From an uncultured Lachnospiraceae bacterium (lineage in GTDB: Bacteria; Bacillota_A; Clostridia; Lachnospirales; Lachnospiraceae), in assembly GCA_947564305.1 (NCBI GenBank), contig CANOBT010000296.1, forward strand, positions 1 through 5,266: DNA of 5,266 bases, read 5' to 3'. The translations under genes and the position numbers were made by a program. Shown here piece by piece: positions 4,785-5,266 of the stretch. Position 1 is the first letter of the stretch, and each line of letters starts with the position of its first letter. The notes under the pieces are model-generated. The model was not told where the DNA came from and did not search any database. It saw nothing but the letters and a program-made list of their open reading frames with translations.

Positions 4785-5266
4785 ATTTTCTGTTATCCAT
4801 TATTTATTCGACTCTTTCTGCTGTTTCGTCCGCAATATCCTGATATGTCCGATGAGACAAAATTTGCCCTGCCCGGCAAGTTTACGCCTTTCGAAGAAAC
4901 TGTCTGCCTTGCGTGCCGTATTGTTTATTGGCGTGCTCGTGCGCCGTACTCCCCGCATGCTACGTTTGTATGTTTCTTTTTCCGGGCAATTTGAATACGC
5001 CGGTACTTACGAGCTGTCCTGTAGCTCGTTATGTACCGCTGCGTATGAAATTTAGCGCAAGCGTGCCCGAAAAAAGAAACTACAAACCGTGCATGCGTGT
5101 TCAGACAGTGCTTCCGAGCACGCACAGATACGTCACTGCAAGGCAGAGTTTCTTTCGAAAGGCTATTGCACTATGGCAGGGCAAAATTTTGTCTCATCGG
5201 ACATCATGGAAAACTTCTGAACGAAACAGCAGGGTAAATGATGAAATTTAATGGATAACAGAAAAT
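4785..5266. repeat. Giant imperfect inverted repeat (foldback element or long hairpin RNA), reaching the window edge
   Basis: The two halves of this 482-base segment pair almost throughout. From outside in, the paired blocks are: 4785-4801 with 5250-5266 (17 bp, perfect); 4819-4829 with 5221-5231; 4845-4865 with 5184-5204 (21 bp, perfect); 4866-4873 with 5175-5182 after a one-base bulge; 4886-4912 with 5138-5163 (small gaps); 4931-4939 with 5115-5123; 4954-4960 with 5091-5097; 4964-4970 with 5081-5087; 4972-4988 with 5064-5080 (one mismatch); 4996-5006 with 5033-5045 (gapped); and ACGAGCT 5009-5015 with AGCTCGT 5023-5029 around a 7-base loop. A further small palindrome AATGGAT/ATCCATT (4777-4783/4795-4801) sits at the left end. 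Open frames inside it (both strands) have no protein-like character. It is a candidate miniature inverted-repeat or foldback transposon, or a non-coding RNA gene; no transposase is inside. Outer pairing reaches the last base, so the right boundary is not known. Confidence 0.85.

Noticed and set aside
4747..5251. Open frames on both strands inside the foldback
   Set aside because: They arise from the palindromic DNA; sequences are Cys/Arg-rich with no domain, and no ribosome-binding sites precede them.
4785..5266. Integron attC site or retron msr/msd
   Set aside because: The outer GTTATCC does not fit the attC core GTTRRRY, the hairpin is several times too long, and no integrase or reverse transcriptase is present.
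1..5266. CRISPR array, tRNA or rRNA genes
   Set aside because: No regularly spaced repeats and no cloverleaf or rRNA-like segments were seen on either strand.

Overview
The window looks like a stretch of a low- to mid-GC Firmicutes chromosome, most likely a gut Clostridia/Lachnospiraceae-type organism. The reasons are strong AGGAGG ribosome-binding sites, sigma-A-like promoters, a LytTR-domain regulator, a ferredoxin-tailed aldo/keto reductase typical of anaerobes, and a SurA/PrsA-like lipid-free exported foldase. The species cannot be named from sequence alone.

Left part (1-2441), ordinary genes. A LytTR-type DNA-binding regulator runs off the left edge on the minus strand, with a near-consensus promoter overlapped by a tandem repeat. 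Diverging from it is a two-gene MNT/HEPN toxin-antitoxin operon of the MntA/HepT type (516-815 and 802-1209, overlapping by 14 bases). Both signature motifs are intact: GSX10DXD in the nucleotidyltransferase antitoxin and RX4HXY in the HEPN toxin. Next comes a complete aldo/keto reductase with two C-terminal 4Fe-4S cysteine sets (1290-2441).

Middle part (2442-4744), a small accessory island. Six bases after the reductase stop lies the decayed 3' part of a transposase gene on the minus strand (about 2452-2816). It can be read only by crossing three frameshifts and a nonsense codon. After it comes about 450 bases of extremely AT-rich DNA with no convincing gene, and then a two-gene cassette on the plus strand. 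The cassette encodes a small secreted protein of unknown family (3461-3976) and a membrane-anchored SurA_N-like foldase without a PPIase domain (4023-4667). A 14-bp direct repeat (GGAAATCAATTTTT) occurs at 2447 and 4731, on either side of this segment.

Right part (4785-5266), the most striking object in the window: one giant imperfect foldback of at least 482 bases. Its two arms pair almost end to end, from perfect 17-bp termini to a 7-nt loop at 5016-5022. Open frames inside it are by-products of the palindrome. It is best read as a non-autonomous mobile/foldback element or a long structured RNA, and it reaches the window edge, so its true right end is unknown.

Taken together, the right half is a mobile-element-bounded, AT-rich insertion carrying an exported protein and a probable dedicated chaperone, placed next to a toxin-antitoxin locus and a housekeeping redox gene.
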